DNA of 64,000 bases from Blastomonas sp. CACIA14H2 (GCA_000503195.1 AYSC01000009.1:95-64094); one strand, 5' to 3'; numbered from the stretch's first letter, positions 1 to 8,946 are shown. Notes: a model not told the origin generated them from the sequence alone. Translations and numbers: made by a program.

Positions 1-29
1 GGACGACCACCGGTCGCGCTTCTGCCCCA

Positions 30-77
30 CCCCGTCCGTCGCTGCGCTCCGTCCACCCCTCCCGCAAGCGGGAGGGG
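30..77. repeat. GC-rich palindrome downstream of mscL
   Basis: A 10-bp perfect stem (CCCCTCCCGC, loop AA, GCGGGAGGGG, 56-77) lies 10 bp beyond the mscL stop codon, preceded by a CGTCCGTCGCTGCGCTCCGTC stretch that resembles the flank of dispersed repeats. A near-identical hairpin sits 11 bp beyond the ettA stop (49359-49380). It could serve as a factor-assisted transcript end for mscL, but there is no T-run behind it in that direction. Confidence 0.5.
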
Positions 78-86
78 AAAGAGCTT

Positions 87-512
87 TTACTTCTTCAGCA
101 GATCCCGGATGTCCGCGAGCAGTTCGACCTCGCTCGGCCCCTTGGGCGCAGCGGGTTCCTCGGGCTTCTTGAACAGCTTGTTCGCCGTCCGCACGATGAG
201 GAAGATGATGAACGCCAGGATCACGAAATTGATGATCACGGTGATGAACTGGCCATAGCCGAACAGCGGCACGCCCGCCTTCTTGAGCGCGGCATAATCG
301 TTCAGCGATCCGGCATAGCCCTCAGGCACCGGGCCCAGCATGATGAAATAGCTCGAAAAATCCGCCCCGCCGAAGATCGCGCCGACCACCGGCATGATGA
401 TGTCCTCGGTCAGCGAAGTGGTGATCGTCGCAAAGGCCGCGCCGATGATCACCGCGACCGCCAGATCGAGCACATTGCCGCGCGCGATGAACGCCTTGAA
501 TTCCTGAAGCAC
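87..512 (-). CDS. mscL: Large-conductance mechanosensitive channel MscL
   Basis: The 141-residue product is an inner-membrane channel that opens under membrane tension and releases solutes during hypo-osmotic shock. The N-terminus ([21 protein letters not shown]) carries the family signature: an amphipathic helix, then the Gly/Ala-rich pore-lining TM1 (about 15-45). A periplasmic loop, TM2 (about 75-105, rich in Ile/Val/Phe) and a charged cytoplasmic helix ending in [11 protein letters not shown] follow. Length is typical (130-150). The gene stands alone, divergent from lemA with a 160-bp spacer. Identification is secure from sequence pattern. Confidence 0.97.
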   Translation of the reverse strand: MLQEFKAFIARGNVLDLAVAVIIGAAFATITTSLTEDIIMPVVGAIFGGADFSSYFIMLGPVPEGYAGSLNDYAALKKAGVPLFGYGQFITVIINFVILAFIIFLIVRTANKLFKKPEEPAAPKGPSEVELLADIRDLLKK

Positions 513-672
513 GTCTTTCCCCTTTTGCTGTCAGCAGATGGCCCTATAATCGCCAGCGACGTGGAGATGTCGAGCCTGTTGCAAGTGGGGCGTGTAAAAC
601 ATGGTCTTGCAGCTTTGCCGTATTAACACGATATAACGGTCGCGCGTTATCAACCGGAGGGAATTACTGACT

Positions 673-1263
673 ATGCGTATCACCCGTTATGCCCTGCCCC
701 TGCTGGCAGCGCTGTCGCTTACCGCGTGCGGCATCAACTCGGTCCCCACGGCGGAAGAAAATGCCAAGGCGAAATGGGCCGATGTGGAAAACCAGTATCA
801 GCGCCGCGCCGACCTGGTGCCGAACCTGGTCTCGACGGTGAAGGCCGGGGCGGCATCGGAAGAGAAGATTCTGACCCAGGTGACCGAAGCGCGCGCCAAG
901 GCGACCGCGATCAACATCACCACCGATGATCTTTCGGACCCCGAAACCTTCGAGAAGTTCAGCCAGGCGCAGAACCAGCTCACCCAGGCGCTGGGCCAGC
1001 TGCGCACCGTGGTCGAGGCCTATCCGCAGCTGCAGAGCCAGCAGAATTTCACCACGCTGATGAGCCAGCTCGAAGGCACCGAGAACCGCATCTCGGTCGC
1101 CCGGCGCGACTATAACGAGGCGGTGCGCGAATATAACACCACCATCCGCACCTTCCCCGATTCGATCGGCGCGAACCTGATCCACGGCGCCAAGCCGATG
1201 GTGCCGTTCAAGGCCACCAGCCAAGGCGCCGAAGAAGCGCCCAAGGTCGATTTCGGCCAGTGA
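673..1263 (+). CDS. LemA family lipoprotein
   Basis: The 196-residue product has a signal peptide ending in a lipobox (LSLTAC, Cys about 19), so it is predicted to be a lipoprotein; many LemA proteins instead have one N-terminal TM helix. The rest is the helical LemA domain: NQYQRRADLVPNLVSTVKA near 40-60 and the YNEAVREYNTTIRTFP segment near 150-165 are hallmark motifs. Molecular function of the family is unknown. A GGAGG at 656-660 supports this start. Its stop overlaps the GTG start of the next gene, giving a lemA-TPM-TPM operon, a common bacterial arrangement. Confidence 0.95.
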   Translation: MRITRYALPLLAALSLTACGINSVPTAEENAKAKWADVENQYQRRADLVPNLVSTVKAGAASEEKILTQVTEARAKATAINITTDDLSDPETFEKFSQAQNQLTQALGQLRTVVEAYPQLQSQQNFTTLMSQLEGTENRISVARRDYNEAVREYNTTIRTFPDSIGANLIHGAKPMVPFKATSQGAEEAPKVDFGQ

Positions 1264-2102
1264 CGCGCGCGCCCGCCCTTGCGGGTGGCCTGAAAGCATG
1301 GCTCGGCCAGTGGCTGGCGGTAACGCTGCTGCTGGTCGCCGCCGCGCACAGCGCCGCCACCGCGCAGACCTTTCCCAAGCTCACCGGGCGCGTCGTCGAC
1401 AATGCCAATCTGCTCGATCCCGCGCAGGAGGCATCGCTCACCGCCAAGCTCGAGGCGCTGGAGAAGCAGTCGACGCGCCAGCTGGTCGTCGTCACCCTGC
1501 CCGATCTGCAGGGGTACGAGATCGAGGAATATGGCTATCAGCTCGGCCGCAAATGGGGAATCGGCCAGGCGGAAAAGGGATCGCTGGAAAAGGACAATGG
1601 CGCGCTGCTGATCGTCGCGCCGAACGAACGCAAGGTGCGGATCGAGGTCGGCTATGGTCTCGAGGGCGTGCTGACCGACGCCTTGTCGAGCGTCATCATC
1701 CAGCAGGACATATTGCCGCGCTTTCGCGACAAGGACATGCCCGGCGGCATCGCGGCGGGCACCGATGCGATCATCACCCAGCTGACCCTGCCAGAAGAGG
1801 AAGCGCGCGCCTACGCCGCCAAGGTCGAGGAGGAGTCGCGCAAGGCCGACGACAATGACGGAATCGGACTGTTCGTCTTCTGGCTCGTGATCATTTTCTT
1901 CTTCTTCGTCATTCCGATGATCCACGCCGCGCGCAGCAAGGGTCGCCCCTATCGCAGCTCGGGCATCGGCGGCATCACCACCTGGGGAGCATCGTCGGGA
2001 TCGTCCTGGGGCGGTTCATCGGGCTCGTCCTGGGGTGGTGGCGGTGGTTTTGGCGGCGGCGGCGGCAGCTTCGGCGGCGGCGGCTCGTCGGGCGGATGGT
2101 GA
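1260..2102 (+). CDS. TPM-domain (YgcG-like) membrane protein
   Basis: The 280-residue product has an N-terminal hydrophobic signal (about 15-35), a TPM domain (about 38-185; TGRVVDNANLLDPA start, RQLVVVTLPDLQGYEIEEYG and VGYGLEGVLTD motifs), one transmembrane helix (about 203-224, VFWLVIIFFFFV) and a Gly/Ser/Trp-rich tail ending GGSSGGW. The tail is typical of YgcG relatives. TPM proteins have been linked to phosphatase-like activity and to photosystem repair in other organisms, but the bacterial role is unsettled. It starts at a GTG that overlaps the lemA stop, implying translational coupling. Confidence 0.9.
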   Translation: MTRAPALAGGLKAWLGQWLAVTLLLVAAAHSAATAQTFPKLTGRVVDNANLLDPAQEASLTAKLEALEKQSTRQLVVVTLPDLQGYEIEEYGYQLGRKWGIGQAEKGSLEKDNGALLIVAPNERKVRIEVGYGLEGVLTDALSSVIIQQDILPRFRDKDMPGGIAAGTDAIITQLTLPEEEARAYAAKVEEESRKADDNDGIGLFVFWLVIIFFFFVIPMIHAARSKGRPYRSSGIGGITTWGASSGSSWGGSSGSSWGGGGGFGGGGGSFGGGGSSGGW

Positions 2103-2108
2103 GGCATC

Positions 2109-2792
2109 ATGGCAAAGGTTGAGAGCGTGAGCCCCGACGAGCATTGCATCGTCACTGCAGCGGTAGGTGAAGCCGAGAAGCTGACCGATGGCGAGATCGT
2201 GACCGTGATTGCCCAGCATTCGGACGATTATCGCGAAACGCCGATCTACTGGGCGGTCGCGGCGATGTTCCTGGCGCTGGCGTGCGTCGCGGTCTTTCCC
2301 GAATGGTTCGAAGGGCTGCTCAGCTTCGCCACCGGTGGGTGGCAGCATGTCTATACGCCGAGCGAATATCTGACGCTGGTCATGCTGCTGCTCGCGGCGA
2401 AGTTCGCCGCGGTGCATTTGATCGTCGCGTGGAAGCCGCTGCGGCTGGCCATGACGCCTTCGGGGGTCAAGCAGGCACGGGTGCGGGCGCGCGCGGTCAA
2501 CCTGTTCCGGGTGAGCGCCGAAAAACGCACGCGCGGGCTGACCGGCGTGCTGATCTACCTCTCGATGGCCGAACACCGGGCGGAGATCGTCGCCGACAGC
2601 GCGATCGCCGCCAAGGTGAGCCCCGATGTCTGGGGCGAGGCCATGGCCGACATGATCAAGGAACTGCGCGCGGGCCGCGCGGGCGAAGGCATGGCGGCGG
2701 CGGTGCGCGATGTCGGCAAGGTGCTGGCCGAGCATTTCCCGAAGAGCGACGACAATCGCAACGAGCTGCCCGATCGGCTGATCGAGCTTTGA
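2109..2792 (+). CDS. Second TPM-domain membrane protein
   Basis: The 227-residue product lies 6 bp after the previous TPM gene, third in the lemA operon. It has two hydrophobic segments (about 42-62 and 88-108) splitting the protein into a short N-terminal part and a C-terminal domain with TPM-like features (TRGLTGVLIYLSMAEHRAEIVAD, then a helix ending in VGKVLAEHFP). This is the usual partner architecture in LemA-TPM operons. Function is unknown; the two TPM proteins probably act together at the inner membrane, which is inference from context. Confidence 0.8.
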   Translation: MAKVESVSPDEHCIVTAAVGEAEKLTDGEIVTVIAQHSDDYRETPIYWAVAAMFLALACVAVFPEWFEGLLSFATGGWQHVYTPSEYLTLVMLLLAAKFAAVHLIVAWKPLRLAMTPSGVKQARVRARAVNLFRVSAEKRTRGLTGVLIYLSMAEHRAEIVADSAIAAKVSPDVWGEAMADMIKELRAGRAGEGMAAAVRDVGKVLAEHFPKSDDNRNELPDRLIEL

Positions 2793-2823
2793 GGGTTGAA
2801 CACCTGCCCCGCCACGCATCGCT

Positions 2824-2905
2824 CGTCACCCCCGCGAACGCGGGGGTCCCGCTTTCCGATCGCCACCGTGCCAGTAGCGGGATTCCCGCGTTCGCGGGAA
2901 TGACG
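2824..2905. repeat. REP-type palindromic doublet
   Basis: An 82-bp element in which two hairpins face each other: CGTCACCCCCGCGAACGCGG(GGGT) on the left and (GATT)CCCGCGTTCGCGGGAATGACG on the right, with CCCGCTT/AGCGGG as inner arms. The ends (CGTCA / TGACG) are inverted. A second member is at 22971-23035 and a related family with the same ends at 48377-48467. It lies between the TPM gene and the NUDIX gene. Confidence 0.8.
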
Positions 2906-2925
2906 ATCATAGGAGGGATATCGCA

Positions 2926-3441
2926 TTGAACGAACCCGAGGAAATCGTCTGGCAGGGCCGCTTCATCACCGCGAAGACGCGCGGCAAGTGGGAATATGTA
3001 TCGCGCAGCCGGGGCATCAGCGCGGCGGTCATCCTGGCCGTGCACGACGGCGCGGTCGTGCTGGTCGAACAGTTCCGCGTGCCGCTGGGCCGCACCTGCC
3101 TGGAATTGCCCGCCGGACTGATCGGCGACGACATGCAGGGCGAAGCGCCCGAGCTGGCCGCAGCGCGCGAGCTGGAGGAAGAGACGGGTTTTCGTGCCGA
3201 ACGCATCGAAAATCTCGGCGAATTCTATTCCTCCCCCGGCATGGTCAGCGAAAGCTTCCACCTGATGCGCGCGCATGGGCTGGAGCGCGTGCATGACGGC
3301 GGCGGGGTGGAAGGCGAGAACATCACCGTCCATGTCGTTCCCCTGACCGAGATGGACGCCTTCATCGCCTCCAAGCGCGCCGAGGGCTGCGGCATGGACG
3401 TGAAGCTGCTGCTGTTGCTGGGTGCCAGGATGCTGGGCTGA
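2926..3441 (+). CDS. NUDIX hydrolase, ADP-ribose pyrophosphatase type
   Basis: The 171-residue product carries a NUDIX box around residues 64-92 (AGLIGDD... through AARELEEETGF), with the Glu residues that bind Mg2+. The upstream VLVEQFRVPLGRTCLELPAG segment is typical of ADP-ribose / nucleoside-diphosphate-sugar pyrophosphatases, so it likely hydrolyses such compounds in the cytoplasm. Translation appears to begin at TTG (2926), with GGAGG at 2911-2915 about 10 bases upstream and directly after the REP doublet. No in-frame ATG lies nearby. Exact substrate is not deducible. Confidence 0.88.
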   Translation: MNEPEEIVWQGRFITAKTRGKWEYVSRSRGISAAVILAVHDGAVVLVEQFRVPLGRTCLELPAGLIGDDMQGEAPELAAARELEEETGFRAERIENLGEFYSSPGMVSESFHLMRAHGLERVHDGGGVEGENITVHVVPLTEMDAFIASKRAEGCGMDVKLLLLLGARMLG

Positions 3442-3464
3442 AATCCGCGCCGCCGGCGCCGGGA

Positions 3465-4370
3465 TCAGCCCTTGCCCTTGGTCTTGGTCTTCCCCTCGCG
3501 GCAATTGGCGGCGAGGAAGTCGACGATCATCCCGGCAATATCCTTGCCGGTCGCATTCTCGATCCCCTCCAGCCCCGGCGAACTGTTGACCTCCATGATC
3601 ACCGGGCCGTGATTGGAGCGCAGGATATCGACGCCTGCGACGTTCAATCCCATCACCTTGGCCGCGCGCACCGCCGTCGAGCGTTCCTCGGGCGTGATCT
3701 TGATCGCCTTGGCGCTGCCGCCCCGATGCAAGTTCGATCGGAAATCGCCCTTGGCCCCGGTGCGCATCATCGAGGCGACGACCTTGCCGCCGATCACGAA
3801 GATGCGGATGTCGCTGCCATCGGCCTCCTTGATGAACTCCTGCACCAGGATGTTGACGTTCGCCCCGCGAAACGCCTCGATCACCGACTTGGCCGATTTC
3901 TCGGTCTCGCCGAGCACCACGCCGATCCCCTGCGTGCCTTCGAGCAGCTTGATGACGACGGGCGCGCCGCCAACGATCTTGAGCACCTCGTCGGTCTGCT
4001 TGGGATCGTGCGCAAAGGCGGTGACGGGCAAGCCCAGACCGTGCTTGGCGAAGATCTGCATCGAGCGCAGCTTGTCGCGCGAGCGACCGATGGCGACGCT
4101 CTCGTTCAGCGACCATACCCCCATCATCTCGAACTGGCGCAGGACCGCCAGGCCGTATTGGGTGATCGACGCGCCAATGCGCGGAATTACGGCATCATAT
4201 TTGCCGATCGGTTCGCCATGATATTGCGCGCCGGGCCGGTGCGAGGTGACATTGAGCGTCACCCGCAGCGTGTTGAGGATATCGATCTCGTGCCCCCGTT
4301 CCCGCGCCGCCTCGCACAGGCGGACATGCGAATAGAGATTGGGGTTGCGCGCCAGCATCGCGATTTTCAT
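3465..4370 (-). CDS. rimK: RimK-family ATP-grasp ligase (ribosomal S6 glutamate ligase)
   Basis: The 301-residue product belongs to the RimK family, which adds glutamate residues to the C-terminus of ribosomal protein S6. The pre-ATP-grasp region begins MKIAMLARN; the ATP-grasp core (about 105-285) shows [15 protein letters not shown], a [10 protein letters not shown] strand and the metal-binding [13 protein letters not shown] motif. Start at ATG 4370 is preferred because the reading frame upstream lacks family similarity. The C-terminus is a Lys-rich tail (KTKTKGKG). It lies 10 bp downstream of a RimB-like protease gene on the same strand, matching the known rimB-rimK pairing. Confidence 0.93.
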   Translation of the reverse strand: MKIAMLARNPNLYSHVRLCEAARERGHEIDILNTLRVTLNVTSHRPGAQYHGEPIGKYDAVIPRIGASITQYGLAVLRQFEMMGVWSLNESVAIGRSRDKLRSMQIFAKHGLGLPVTAFAHDPKQTDEVLKIVGGAPVVIKLLEGTQGIGVVLGETEKSAKSVIEAFRGANVNILVQEFIKEADGSDIRIFVIGGKVVASMMRTGAKGDFRSNLHRGGSAKAIKITPEERSTAVRAAKVMGLNVAGVDILRSNHGPVIMEVNSSPGLEGIENATGKDIAGMIVDFLAANCREGKTKTKGKG

Positions 4371-4380
4371 TGGGGGTACT

Positions 4381-4851
4381 TCATCGATCGGTTTCCTCTG
4401 GCAGGCCGAGCGTCCATTTGCGTCTGCAATCGACGCGGAAGCCGCGCCGCAGCGCCCGGCGGCCAATCAATATAGGGAAGGTCATGGTGTTGCGGTTGGC
4501 CAAGGTCATGTGTCCCTTCCAGCGGACGCTACCAAGGACCATGGTCGTTTCGATGACATAGCGCAGCTCGATCGCGCCGTTCGAGCTCTTGACGCTGCGC
4601 TGTTCGACGCCGGGCGCGCGATACTTGCGCGCAGGCTCGCCGCGGTGCGCGCGAAACCAGAATTCGACGATCAGTTGGCCGTCGATCGTCACCGGCTTGA
4701 CGCGGGTGGCGTGGATGGAAGAGGTCGCTGCCCCGGTGTCGATCTTGGCCTTGATCTTCGCCAGGCCCAGATCCGGAAGGTCGACGCATTCGACCCAGCC
4801 GATATCGATCGGTTGCCGGTCTGCTTTCGGGGTGCGGAGAGACCGGGCCAT
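4381..4851 (-). CDS. RimB-like retropepsin (RimK-associated protease)
   Basis: The 156-residue protein contains the aspartic-protease-like signature [13 protein letters not shown] (about 36-48), with a conserved Asp-Thr-Gly triad, in the putative ATP-dependent zinc protease / retropepsin family. Members of this family in RimK operons (RimB) remove or trim glutamates added by RimK; some homologues were originally annotated as zinc proteases. The C-terminal [12 protein letters not shown] strand is also characteristic. It is upstream of rimK in the same operon, which supports a shared role in S6 tail modification. Substrate assignment is inferred. Confidence 0.85.
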   Translation of the reverse strand: MARSLRTPKADRQPIDIGWVECVDLPDLGLAKIKAKIDTGAATSSIHATRVKPVTIDGQLIVEFWFRAHRGEPARKYRAPGVEQRSVKSSNGAIELRYVIETTMVLGSVRWKGHMTLANRNTMTFPILIGRRALRRGFRVDCRRKWTLGLPEETDR

Positions 4852-4935
4852 CGCCGCGCCCGTTAGCAGGCGCTACGGTGAATGCAACAGGGTTGCGGCG
4901 AGCAGTTCGTCCTGCCCGCCGCCCCCTGCATCGTA

Positions 4936-6291
4936 TCAGACCACGCCGAAGGCGAGCATGGCATCGGCGACCTTCTTGAAGCCCGCGATGTTCGCGCCCT
5001 TCACGTAGTCGATATAGCCGCCGCCCTGATCGCCGTATTTGATGCAGCTGTCGTGGATGCCCGACATGATGTCCTTGAGCATCTGTTGCAGCTCCTCTTC
5101 CTTCCACGCGCGGCGCTCGGAATTCTGGCTCATTTCGAGGCCCGAGACCGCGACGCCGCCGGCGTTGGAGGCCTTGCCCGGCGCGTAGAGAATCTTGGCG
5201 GCCTTGAAGGTGTGCACGCCATCGAGATCGGTCGGCATGTTCGCGCCTTCGGACACGGCGATGCAGCCATTGGCGACCAGCGTCTTGGCATCCTCGCCGA
5301 GCAGTTCGTTCTGCGTGGCGCAGGGCAGCGCGACATCGCACGGCACGCCCCAGGGCGTCTTGCCTGCGTGGAAGGTCGCGCCCGGGAATGCCTCGACATA
5401 TTCCTCGATCCGGCCCCGGCGGTGCGTCTTGTGCTCCTTCACCCAGTTGATCTTCTCCTGGGTGATGCCGTCGGGATCATGGATGAAGCCGCCCGAATCG
5501 GACAGGGTGAGCACCTTGCCGCCGAGCTGCACGATCTTTTCCGCCGCGTGCGTCGCGACATTGCCCGAGCCGGAGATGACCGCCGTCTTGCCGACCAGAT
5601 CCTGGCCCTTGGTGGCGAGCATGTTGGCGAGGAAATAGACCGCGCCATAGCCGGTCGCCTCGGTGCGGATCAGCGAGCCGCCCCATTCCAGCCCCTTGCC
5701 GGTCAGCACGCCGGTAAACTGGTTGGTGATGCGCTTGTACTGGCCGAACATGTAACCGATCTCGCGACCGCCCACGCCGATGTCACCGGCGGGCACGTCG
5801 ACGTCCGCACCGATATGACGGTACAGCTCGGTCATGAAGCTCTGGCAGAAGCGCATGATCTCGCGCGTGCTCTTGCCCTTGGGGTTGAAGTTCGATCCGC
5901 CCTTGCCGCCGCCCATCGGCAGGCCGGTCAGCGCGTTCTTGAAAGTCTGTTCGAAGGCCAGGAACTTGAGCACCGATTCGGTGACCGAGGGGTGGAAGCG
6001 GATGCCGCCCTTGTAGGGACCGATCGCATTGTTGTTCTGCACGCGCCAACCGCGCTGCACGCGGATATTGCCGTTATCGTCCTCCCAGCAGACGCGGAAC
6101 GACACCACGCGATCGGGTTCGGCAATACGGCGCAGGATCTGCTGCGCGTGATATTGCTCCTTGTCGGCCATGAAATCGAAAATGTCTTCGGCGACTTCCT
6201 GCACCGCCTGGACGAATTCCGGCTGGTACGGGTTGCGCTTTTTCACGCCTTCCATGAAGGTCGGCAAGTCTACGTGATCGGATACGGCCAT
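4936..6291 (-). CDS. gdhA: NADP-type glutamate dehydrogenase
   Basis: The 451-residue product is a hexameric-type glutamate dehydrogenase that interconverts 2-oxoglutarate plus ammonium and L-glutamate. The glutamate-binding region shows PYKGGIRFHPSV and LPMGGGKGGSNFNPKGKS (about 95-140), containing the catalytic lysines, followed by PAGDIGVGGREIGYMFGQYK. The Rossmann nucleotide-binding segment is VISGSGNVATHAAEKI (about 240-255). Length (about 450) and insertions fit the NADP-dependent (GdhA) class rather than the longer NAD class. It is a single-gene unit; a GGGGGACCT run precedes the ATG. Confidence 0.96.
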   Translation of the reverse strand: MAVSDHVDLPTFMEGVKKRNPYQPEFVQAVQEVAEDIFDFMADKEQYHAQQILRRIAEPDRVVSFRVCWEDDNGNIRVQRGWRVQNNNAIGPYKGGIRFHPSVTESVLKFLAFEQTFKNALTGLPMGGGKGGSNFNPKGKSTREIMRFCQSFMTELYRHIGADVDVPAGDIGVGGREIGYMFGQYKRITNQFTGVLTGKGLEWGGSLIRTEATGYGAVYFLANMLATKGQDLVGKTAVISGSGNVATHAAEKIVQLGGKVLTLSDSGGFIHDPDGITQEKINWVKEHKTHRRGRIEEYVEAFPGATFHAGKTPWGVPCDVALPCATQNELLGEDAKTLVANGCIAVSEGANMPTDLDGVHTFKAAKILYAPGKASNAGGVAVSGLEMSQNSERRAWKEEELQQMLKDIMSGIHDSCIKYGDQGGGYIDYVKGANIAGFKKVADAMLAFGVV

Positions 6292-6480
6292 AGGTCCCCC
6301 CTTTGAGGTGATGCTGCGAATTGCGCGACCCGGCCCGAATGCAGCGAACTCTCCTGATTCGCCTGCATTGTTGCGCGAACTCTACCGCAAAACAGGCGCA
6401 GCGAAAGGGCTAATCCGCACAAAAAGAGGCAGAAAACCGGGGGCCAGGACCAGCATCGCCGATCTCAGGGCAATGTCGAT

Positions 6481-6501
6481 GCTGCACCGTTGCAGTGCAG
6501 C
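6481..6501 (-). terminator. Hairpin downstream of the SRPBCC gene
   Basis: A perfect 7-bp stem (GCTGCAC, loop CGTTGCA, GTGCAGC) lies 12 bp beyond the stop codon of the gene at 6513-7409. There is no T-run, so intrinsic termination is uncertain. The remaining 6292-6480 is the gdhA upstream region; nothing else is recognisable in it. Confidence 0.35.
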
Positions 6502-6512
6502 ATGAACCCCGA

Positions 6513-7409
6513 TCAGCGACCTTCCTGTTCGTCATCCTCGGCGCGCGCCGGGCGGGCCAGCGGGCGCGTGCCAGGCTTGTAGCGCTTCGGGGCACCGGGA
6601 TCCGCAGCGACGGGTTTCGGGGCGGGCTTGGGAGCCGGCTTGGCAGCGGGCTTCTCCTTGGGCGCGGGGGAAGCCGCTTCACCGCTCGACACCTCATCGT
6701 CGGGCGCCAGATCGGTGACCAGCGCGCTGACGCCGCCGGGCGCTGCCGGCTCCTCGGAAGCGCCATCGTCCGACGCGTCTTTCGCAGCGTTGTCGGAGGG
6801 CGCACCACCGTCAGTTTCGGACGTATCCCCTGCCCCGACCAGCGGGCCCAGCGCCATGCCGAGGCGCGAAAGCTGTGCGGCCAGCACCTTGTCGACTGCA
6901 GGCGCGATATCACCGGTCTTCATCCGCATGAATCCGCCGACGACATAGTCCAGGGTGATCCGCGTGCCGCCCTTGACGGGCTTGAGCGTCAGGGTCATCG
7001 CGCCGGTCACCGCCTCGCTTTGCAAGGGCCCCAGCGCGCCCGAGAGGCGCAGCAGCCTACCCGGATCGACATAGAGGATCTGCATGTGCTGCACGCTGCC
7101 GCGCAGGGTGCGCTGCGGCGCGCCGCCCTCGGTCGTCGCCTCATTGGGGATCAGTTCGCAGAAACAGCCGCCCGCCTGCGCATCCATGTAAAGGTTTTCG
7201 GCATTGCCGGTCCATGTATGGTCCTTGTCCCACCATTTGGCGGGCGTGCGCAGCATGGCGAAGGTCGCATCGGGATCGGTCGCGACGGTGACGCTCGCCT
7301 GCACGACAAAGCCGTTATCGGCCTGCTGGACGACCTCGGCCCGGGCGGATGCGGAGGCCAGCGTGGTGGCGGCCAGCATAGCGGCAAGTGCGGCAAAAGC
7401 GGTGCGCAT
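6513..7409 (-). CDS. Exported SRPBCC (START-like) family protein
   Basis: The 298-residue product has a cleavable signal peptide (about 1-24, ending ASARA), so it is probably periplasmic. Residues about 30-190 form an SRPBCC / polyketide-cyclase-like fold (VQASVTVATDPDATFAMLR, WWDKDHTWTG, GGTRITLDYVVGGFM), a deep hydrophobic ligand-binding cup whose ligand cannot be read from sequence. The last 80 residues are Ala/Pro/Lys/Glu-rich and probably disordered (repeated KPAPKP). Monocistronic by appearance. No specific function is assigned. Confidence 0.78.
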   Translation of the reverse strand: MRTAFAALAAMLAATTLASASARAEVVQQADNGFVVQASVTVATDPDATFAMLRTPAKWWDKDHTWTGNAENLYMDAQAGGCFCELIPNEATTEGGAPQRTLRGSVQHMQILYVDPGRLLRLSGALGPLQSEAVTGAMTLTLKPVKGGTRITLDYVVGGFMRMKTGDIAPAVDKVLAAQLSRLGMALGPLVGAGDTSETDGGAPSDNAAKDASDDGASEEPAAPGGVSALVTDLAPDDEVSSGEAASPAPKEKPAAKPAPKPAPKPVAADPGAPKRYKPGTRPLARPARAEDDEQEGR

Positions 7410-7486
7410 GGACTATCCCCTCGATCAACCGCTCAGCCATGCCGCCGAATGCGCGCGGGAGCAAGGGGGGCGTGCAGGCCCTGCCC

Positions 7487-7505
7487 CTCCCGGCGTGCCG
7501 GGGAG
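7487..7505 (-). terminator. Hairpin downstream of MBL-fold hydrolase gene
   Basis: CTCCCGGC / GCCGGGGAG form a GC-rich stem with a GT loop ending one base before the stop codon of the gene on the minus strand. There is no U-tract; it may act as a transcript-end stabiliser. Confidence 0.35.
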
Positions 7506-7506
7506 A

Positions 7507-8184
7507 TCAGGCCAGCACGTGATCGGCGACAAAGCCGTTGCGCTGGCGCTCGAAGCCGAAATTGCTGGTCGGCCCATGACCGGGCACGAACACCGTGTCA
7601 TTGCCCAGCGGCCAGAGCTTCTGCGTGATCGAATCGATCAGGTCCTTGTGATTGCCGCGCGGGAAGTCGGTGCGGCCGATCGAGCCCTGGAACAGCACGT
7701 CACCGACGATCGCCAGCTTCGACGGTGCATGATGGAACACGACATGGCCAGGGGTGTGGCCGGGGCAATGGATCACGTCGAGCACCAGATTGCCGACCGT
7801 GACCGTATCGCCGTCCTTCAACCAGCGATCGGGCTCGAACACTGCACCTGCAATGCCATAATTGCGGCCATCGTCATCGAGCCGCGAGATCCAGAACCGG
7901 TCTTCCTCGTGCGGCCCCTCGATCGGCAGGCCGAGTTCCTTGGCGAGCGTGCCGGTCTCGCCGCAATGGTCGATATGGCCGTGCGTCACCAGCAGCTTTT
8001 CTAGCGTCACCCCCGCCTGCGCCACTGCGGCCTTGAGCCGGGGCAGGTCGCCGCCAGGATCGACGAGCGCACCCTTCATCGTCTGAGTGCACCAGAAGAG
8101 CGTGCAGTTCTGCTGCAGCGGCGTCACCGGAATGATCGCGGCACGAAGCGGCAACTGGGCGGGATTGGCGGATGTGTCGGTCAT
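7507..8184 (-). CDS. MBL-fold metallohydrolase, glyoxalase II-like
   Basis: The 225-residue protein has the metallo-beta-lactamase signature THGHIDHCGETG (about 63-74; His-x-His-x-Asp-His) and further metal ligands in CPGHTPGHVVFH (about 138-149) and FVPGHGPTS near the C-terminus. Length and motif spacing resemble the YcbL / glyoxalase II-like thioester hydrolase group. It likely hydrolyses a thioester such as an S-acylglutathione in the cytoplasm, but the substrate is not fixed by sequence. It is transcribed on its own, 42 bp downstream of the S24 repressor gene on the same strand. Confidence 0.88.
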   Translation of the reverse strand: MTDTSANPAQLPLRAAIIPVTPLQQNCTLFWCTQTMKGALVDPGGDLPRLKAAVAQAGVTLEKLLVTHGHIDHCGETGTLAKELGLPIEGPHEEDRFWISRLDDDGRNYGIAGAVFEPDRWLKDGDTVTVGNLVLDVIHCPGHTPGHVVFHHAPSKLAIVGDVLFQGSIGRTDFPRGNHKDLIDSITQKLWPLGNDTVFVPGHGPTSNFGFERQRNGFVADHVLA

Positions 8185-8226
8185 GTCAGGCTATGTGGCA
8201 AGGATGGCCGGTGGGTGCAAGTCCGG

Positions 8227-8925
8227 TCAAACCCGCCGCCCCGCCCAGATCACGCGGCCAACAATATGAACGCTTTCAGGCGCGAGATCGGGGAAGCTGG
8301 GGTAGAGCGCATTGTCCGAGGTTACCGACAGCCGTCCATCGGGACGGAAGGCAAGCCGCTTGACGATCAGCGCGTCGTCCATGCGCAGCACATGGATGCC
8401 GTCGCGGCGGGGCGAGCCCGCGCCGCCGTGCATCGCGACCAGGATGTCGTCGCCGTCGTTCAGCGTCGGGGCCATGGAATCGCCCTCGACCCGGATCATC
8501 GTCACCGCGTCCGAGCCTGCACCCAGCCGCCGCAGCCACGCCTCGTCGAACGCGATCTCCGCGACGGGCATCTCGTCCTCCGCGAGTGCGCCGGGCCCTG
8601 CCGAAGCCCCCACCGCGAGGCGCGGGATAAGGCGCATGCGCGCGGGCAGCGTGCGGTGCGGATGGCTCACGCGGACCGGAACGCGCCCTGCCCTGCCTGG
8701 CCTCGCGCCTGCCTGCTCGTCGGGCGCGCCGAGCTGCACTTCGCTCACCCCGAAGAATTGCGCCAGGATGCGCCGGTCGCGCTCGTCGAGCCGCTTGGGC
8801 GTGCCGCGCCGGATGAACTGCTGGATATAGGCGGGATTCTTGCCGAGCAATTGCGACACGCCAGCAAGGCTCACCCCGCGCGCCGCGATCAACTGTTCCA
8901 GCGTCTGGCGAACATCGTCATCCAT
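8227..8925 (-). CDS. XRE-type / S24-family CI-like repressor
   Basis: The product (232 residues from ATG 8925; 235 if ATG 8934 is used) has an N-terminal helix-turn-helix (about 14-45, SLAGVSQLLGKNPAYIQQFI) and a C-terminal S24 peptidase domain with the Ser of GDSMAPTLNDGD (about 150) and Lys of VKRLAF (about 189) as catalytic pair. This is the CI/LexA-like architecture; such repressors dimerise and may autocleave. Neither ATG has a Shine-Dalgarno sequence. A TTGAGA-16-TATATG promoter would overlap ATG 8934 and start the message near 8925, suggesting a leaderless mRNA. It faces a small Cro-like gene across paired operators. Confidence 0.82.
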   Translation of the reverse strand: MDDDVRQTLEQLIAARGVSLAGVSQLLGKNPAYIQQFIRRGTPKRLDERDRRILAQFFGVSEVQLGAPDEQAGARPGRAGRVPVRVSHPHRTLPARMRLIPRLAVGASAGPGALAEDEMPVAEIAFDEAWLRRLGAGSDAVTMIRVEGDSMAPTLNDGDDILVAMHGGAGSPRRDGIHVLRMDDALIVKRLAFRPDGRLSVTSDNALYPSFPDLAPESVHIVGRVIWAGRRV

Positions 8926-8946
8926 AACGGACATATAGCATCGCGC

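Noticed and set aside
8227-8925. LexA as identity of the S24 protein
   Set aside because: The N-terminal domain is XRE-like rather than the winged helix of LexA, and the upstream sites are AGGAATATTCCT palindromes, not a LexA box.
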